Source: SLRI01 sp036796215
GTDB taxonomy: Bacteria > Pseudomonadota > Alphaproteobacteria > Geminicoccales > Geminicoccaceae
Assembly (NCBI GenBank): GCA_036796215.1
Contig: DAIRDJ010000006.1
Coordinates: 1-64,000, forward strand
Direction of reading: 5' to 3'
Length of the DNA stretch: 64,000 nt
The translations under genes were made by a program, and so were the position numbers. This document shows positions 62,767 to 64,000 of this stretch, one piece after another; positions within the stretch are counted from its first letter, which is position 1, and the number at the start of each line of letters is the position of its first letter. Under the pieces are notes generated by a model. It made no database searches. It was not told the origin of the DNA and was given only the letters and a program-made list of their open reading frames with translations.

Positions 62767-63021
62767 CTAGGCGTTGTCCCGGTCGGCGCGCACCGCGTCG
62801 GGGATGGCGTCGGCCTCGTCGATCGGCCGCGCGTCATCGACCAGCATGATCGGAATGCCGTCGCGGATCGGATAGGCGAGGCCGGCCTGCTCGCTCACCA
62901 GCTCGTTCCTGACCCGGTCGTAGCGCAACGGTCCCTTGGTCAAGGGGCAGATCAAAAGCTCGAGGAGCTTGGGATCGACGGCAGCGCCGCTGCTCGTGGC
63001 CGTCTCGATGTCGTCCGCCAT
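62767..63021 (-). CDS. Trm112-family protein
   Basis: An 84-residue protein with LLELLICPLTKGPLRYDRVRNELVSEQAGLAYPIRDGIPIMLVDDAR, the Trm112/YcaR form with a single N-terminal cysteine, so the zinc ribbon is incomplete. In eukaryotes Trm112 activates methyltransferases; bacterial short forms are less known. It lies between a LON-domain gene and DUF971. Confidence 0.92.
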   Translation of the reverse strand: MADDIETATSSGAAVDPKLLELLICPLTKGPLRYDRVRNELVSEQAGLAYPIRDGIPIMLVDDARPIDEADAIPDAVRADRDNA

Positions 63022-63068
63022 TCGGCTTTTCCCCCATAGTCGCGGCCCCCAAGGTCGAGGGTGGCCGT

Positions 63069-63713
63069 TCAGTGCCGCACCGATGTCTCGCTCGTGCCGT
63101 GCGGTGCGGCCATCTGCATCAGTGCGGTCAAGAGCGAGGCCTGGGCATTCATGTCGCGCGCCTCGAGGACGGCCTGCTTCTCGTTGGGCTCGAAGGGGCA
63201 GATCATGGCGAGCGAGGTGACGAGGCCGGCGAGCGGTGCAGTCTCGATGGTCGACCAGTCGGCGGTGATCTCGTGCCGCTCGAAAAAACCCTTGAGGGCG
63301 GCCAAGAGGTCGCCGCGCAACGCGTCGGCCGGCGGCTCCGGCTGCAGGTCCTGCCGCCAGCGGTCGAAATCGGCCGTTACCTGACGGTAGGGTGTGGTCA
63401 CGCTGAGCTCCTCGGCGACATCGAAGCGGGCGATGCCGGTGAGCGTGATCAGGAACCGGCCGTCCTCGGTCTCGCGGAAATTGCCGATCCGCCCGGCACA
63501 GCCGGTCTTGTAGATCGGCGGCCTGCCGTCCGCACCCGGCTCGCCCGACGGCTGGATCATCCCGATCACCTGATCGGTCTGCATGGCGTCGCGCACCATC
63601 TGCAGGTAGCGGGGCTCGAAGATGTTCAAGGGCAGGTTGCCACCCGGCAGCAAGAGTGCTCCGGTCAGTGGGAAGATCGGGAAGCGACCGGGCAGACTCT
63701 CGATACCATGCAT
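63069..63713 (-). CDS. LON N-terminal substrate-binding domain protein
   Basis: A 214-residue protein that matches only the N-terminal domain of Lon: RFPIFPLTGALLLPGGNLPLNIFEPRYLQMVRDAM, GCAGRIGNFRETEDGRFLITLTGIARF. It lacks the AAA and protease domains. Often beside thioredoxin-like CnoX genes in alphaproteobacteria, and probably a client- or peptide-binding protein. ATG at 63713 with GAGG upstream; it starts seven bases after the upstream stop. Confidence 0.92.
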   Translation of the reverse strand: MHGIESLPGRFPIFPLTGALLLPGGNLPLNIFEPRYLQMVRDAMQTDQVIGMIQPSGEPGADGRPPIYKTGCAGRIGNFRETEDGRFLITLTGIARFDVAEELSVTTPYRQVTADFDRWRQDLQPEPPADALRGDLLAALKGFFERHEITADWSTIETAPLAGLVTSLAMICPFEPNEKQAVLEARDMNAQASLLTALMQMAAPHGTSETSVRH

Positions 63714-63720
63714 GAAGACC

Positions 63721-64000
63721 TCAGGAGAAAAGGACGCTGGACAGCGCACGTCGTCCCTTGAGGGTCTGCGGATGGGTCGGCCCCAGGGCGTCGAAGAACT
63801 TGACCAGCTGTCTTCTGGCCCCGTCCTCCTGCCATTCCCGATCGCGCTTGACGATCTGGCAGAGGTGATTGACCGCAGGCTCGATCTGGCCGCGCAGGAA
63901 AAGCGAGGTGGCCAGCTCGTAGCGGGCGTCGTGGTCGTCCGGATTGCCTTCTATACGCGCCACGAGCAGGGTCGGATCGCTCAGCGTGCCGGCTTCCTTG
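63721..64000 (-). CDS. CnoX/YbbN-like thioredoxin co-chaperone, C-terminal part only
   Basis: The last 92 codons are visible; the thioredoxin domain lies beyond the right edge. The visible part is the TPR tail: ARIEGNPDDHDARYELATSLFLRGQIEPAVNHLCQIVKRDREWQEDGARRQLVKFFDALGPTHP, ending RRALSSVLFS. CnoX guards proteins from oxidation and passes them to GroEL. Coupled with the LON-domain gene. Confidence 0.88.
   Translation of the reverse strand, partial: KEAGTLSDPTLLVARIEGNPDDHDARYELATSLFLRGQIEPAVNHLCQIVKRDREWQEDGARRQLVKFFDALGPTHPQTLKGRRALSSVLFS

Overview
The window is very GC-rich bacterial chromosome and reads as an alphaproteobacterium, most like the Rhodospirillales and relatives. The genus cannot be named from this sequence alone. 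The pointers are the gene orders rimP-nusA-ylxR-infB-rbfA-truB-rpsO-pnp, miaB-phoH-ybeY-corC-lnt and nrdR-ribD-ribE-ribB-ribH-nusB-thiL, an Irr-type Fur regulator, a MucR regulator, an Atm1-type exporter and a TIGR02186 protein. Nearly all of it is core chromosome; no prophage, CRISPR array, rRNA or complete insertion sequence was seen.

Layout: 1-6.2 kb holds a fatty-acyl-AMP ligase (cut by the left edge), a SleB-type hydrolase, an MltF-like lytic transglycosylase, an acetate kinase reading frame broken twice in homopolymers, and tRNA-Phe. 6.3-15.1 kb holds an Atm1-like ABC exporter, nrdR, the riboflavin cluster, nusB, thiL and an EamA transporter. 15.1-17.7 kb holds a universal stress protein, a TIGR02186 membrane-anchored protein and a YeeE/YedE thiosulfate-type transporter. 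17.7-19.2 kb is a scrambled, repeat-rich region with a decayed ParE-like toxin. 19.2-28.7 kb holds an M23 peptidase, ugpBAEC (glycerol-3-phosphate-type ABC importer) and ynjBCD. 28.8-30.7 kb holds irr and a nitronate-monooxygenase-like protein. 30.7-42.4 kb is the translation and RNA-metabolism block (pnp to metK). 42.6-49.5 kb holds a sulfotransferase, lnt, corC, ybeY, phoH and miaB. 49.9-52.6 kb holds mucR, a TusA-like protein, rimI, tsaB and nfu. 53.2-57.4 kb holds a BTLCP peptidase and the flagellar operon flgB-flgC-fliE-fliQ-fliR-flhB. 57.6-64 kb holds an SDR oxidoreductase, an SbcC/YhaN-like ATPase with its metallophosphoesterase, DUF971, Trm112-like, LON-domain and CnoX/YbbN-like genes (the last cut by the right edge).

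The most unusual signal is not a gene. A 70-bp element made of three consecutive hairpins occurs as two perfect reverse-complement copies about 13 kb apart (21784-21853 and 34711-34780), with an expanded variant at 22736-22842 and eroded relatives at 18270-18316 and 19153-19218. All lie between genes. In the ugp operon every intergenic junction has a hairpin. Two tandem arrays, 18 bp and 21 bp in unit length, begin at the stop codons of ugpC and mucR, so that each unit, or most units, repeats a stop or near-stop triplet. Two genes, phoH and the TIGR02186 gene, lack a usable ATG/GTG/TTG start; phoH appears to start at CTG overlapping the miaB stop codon.
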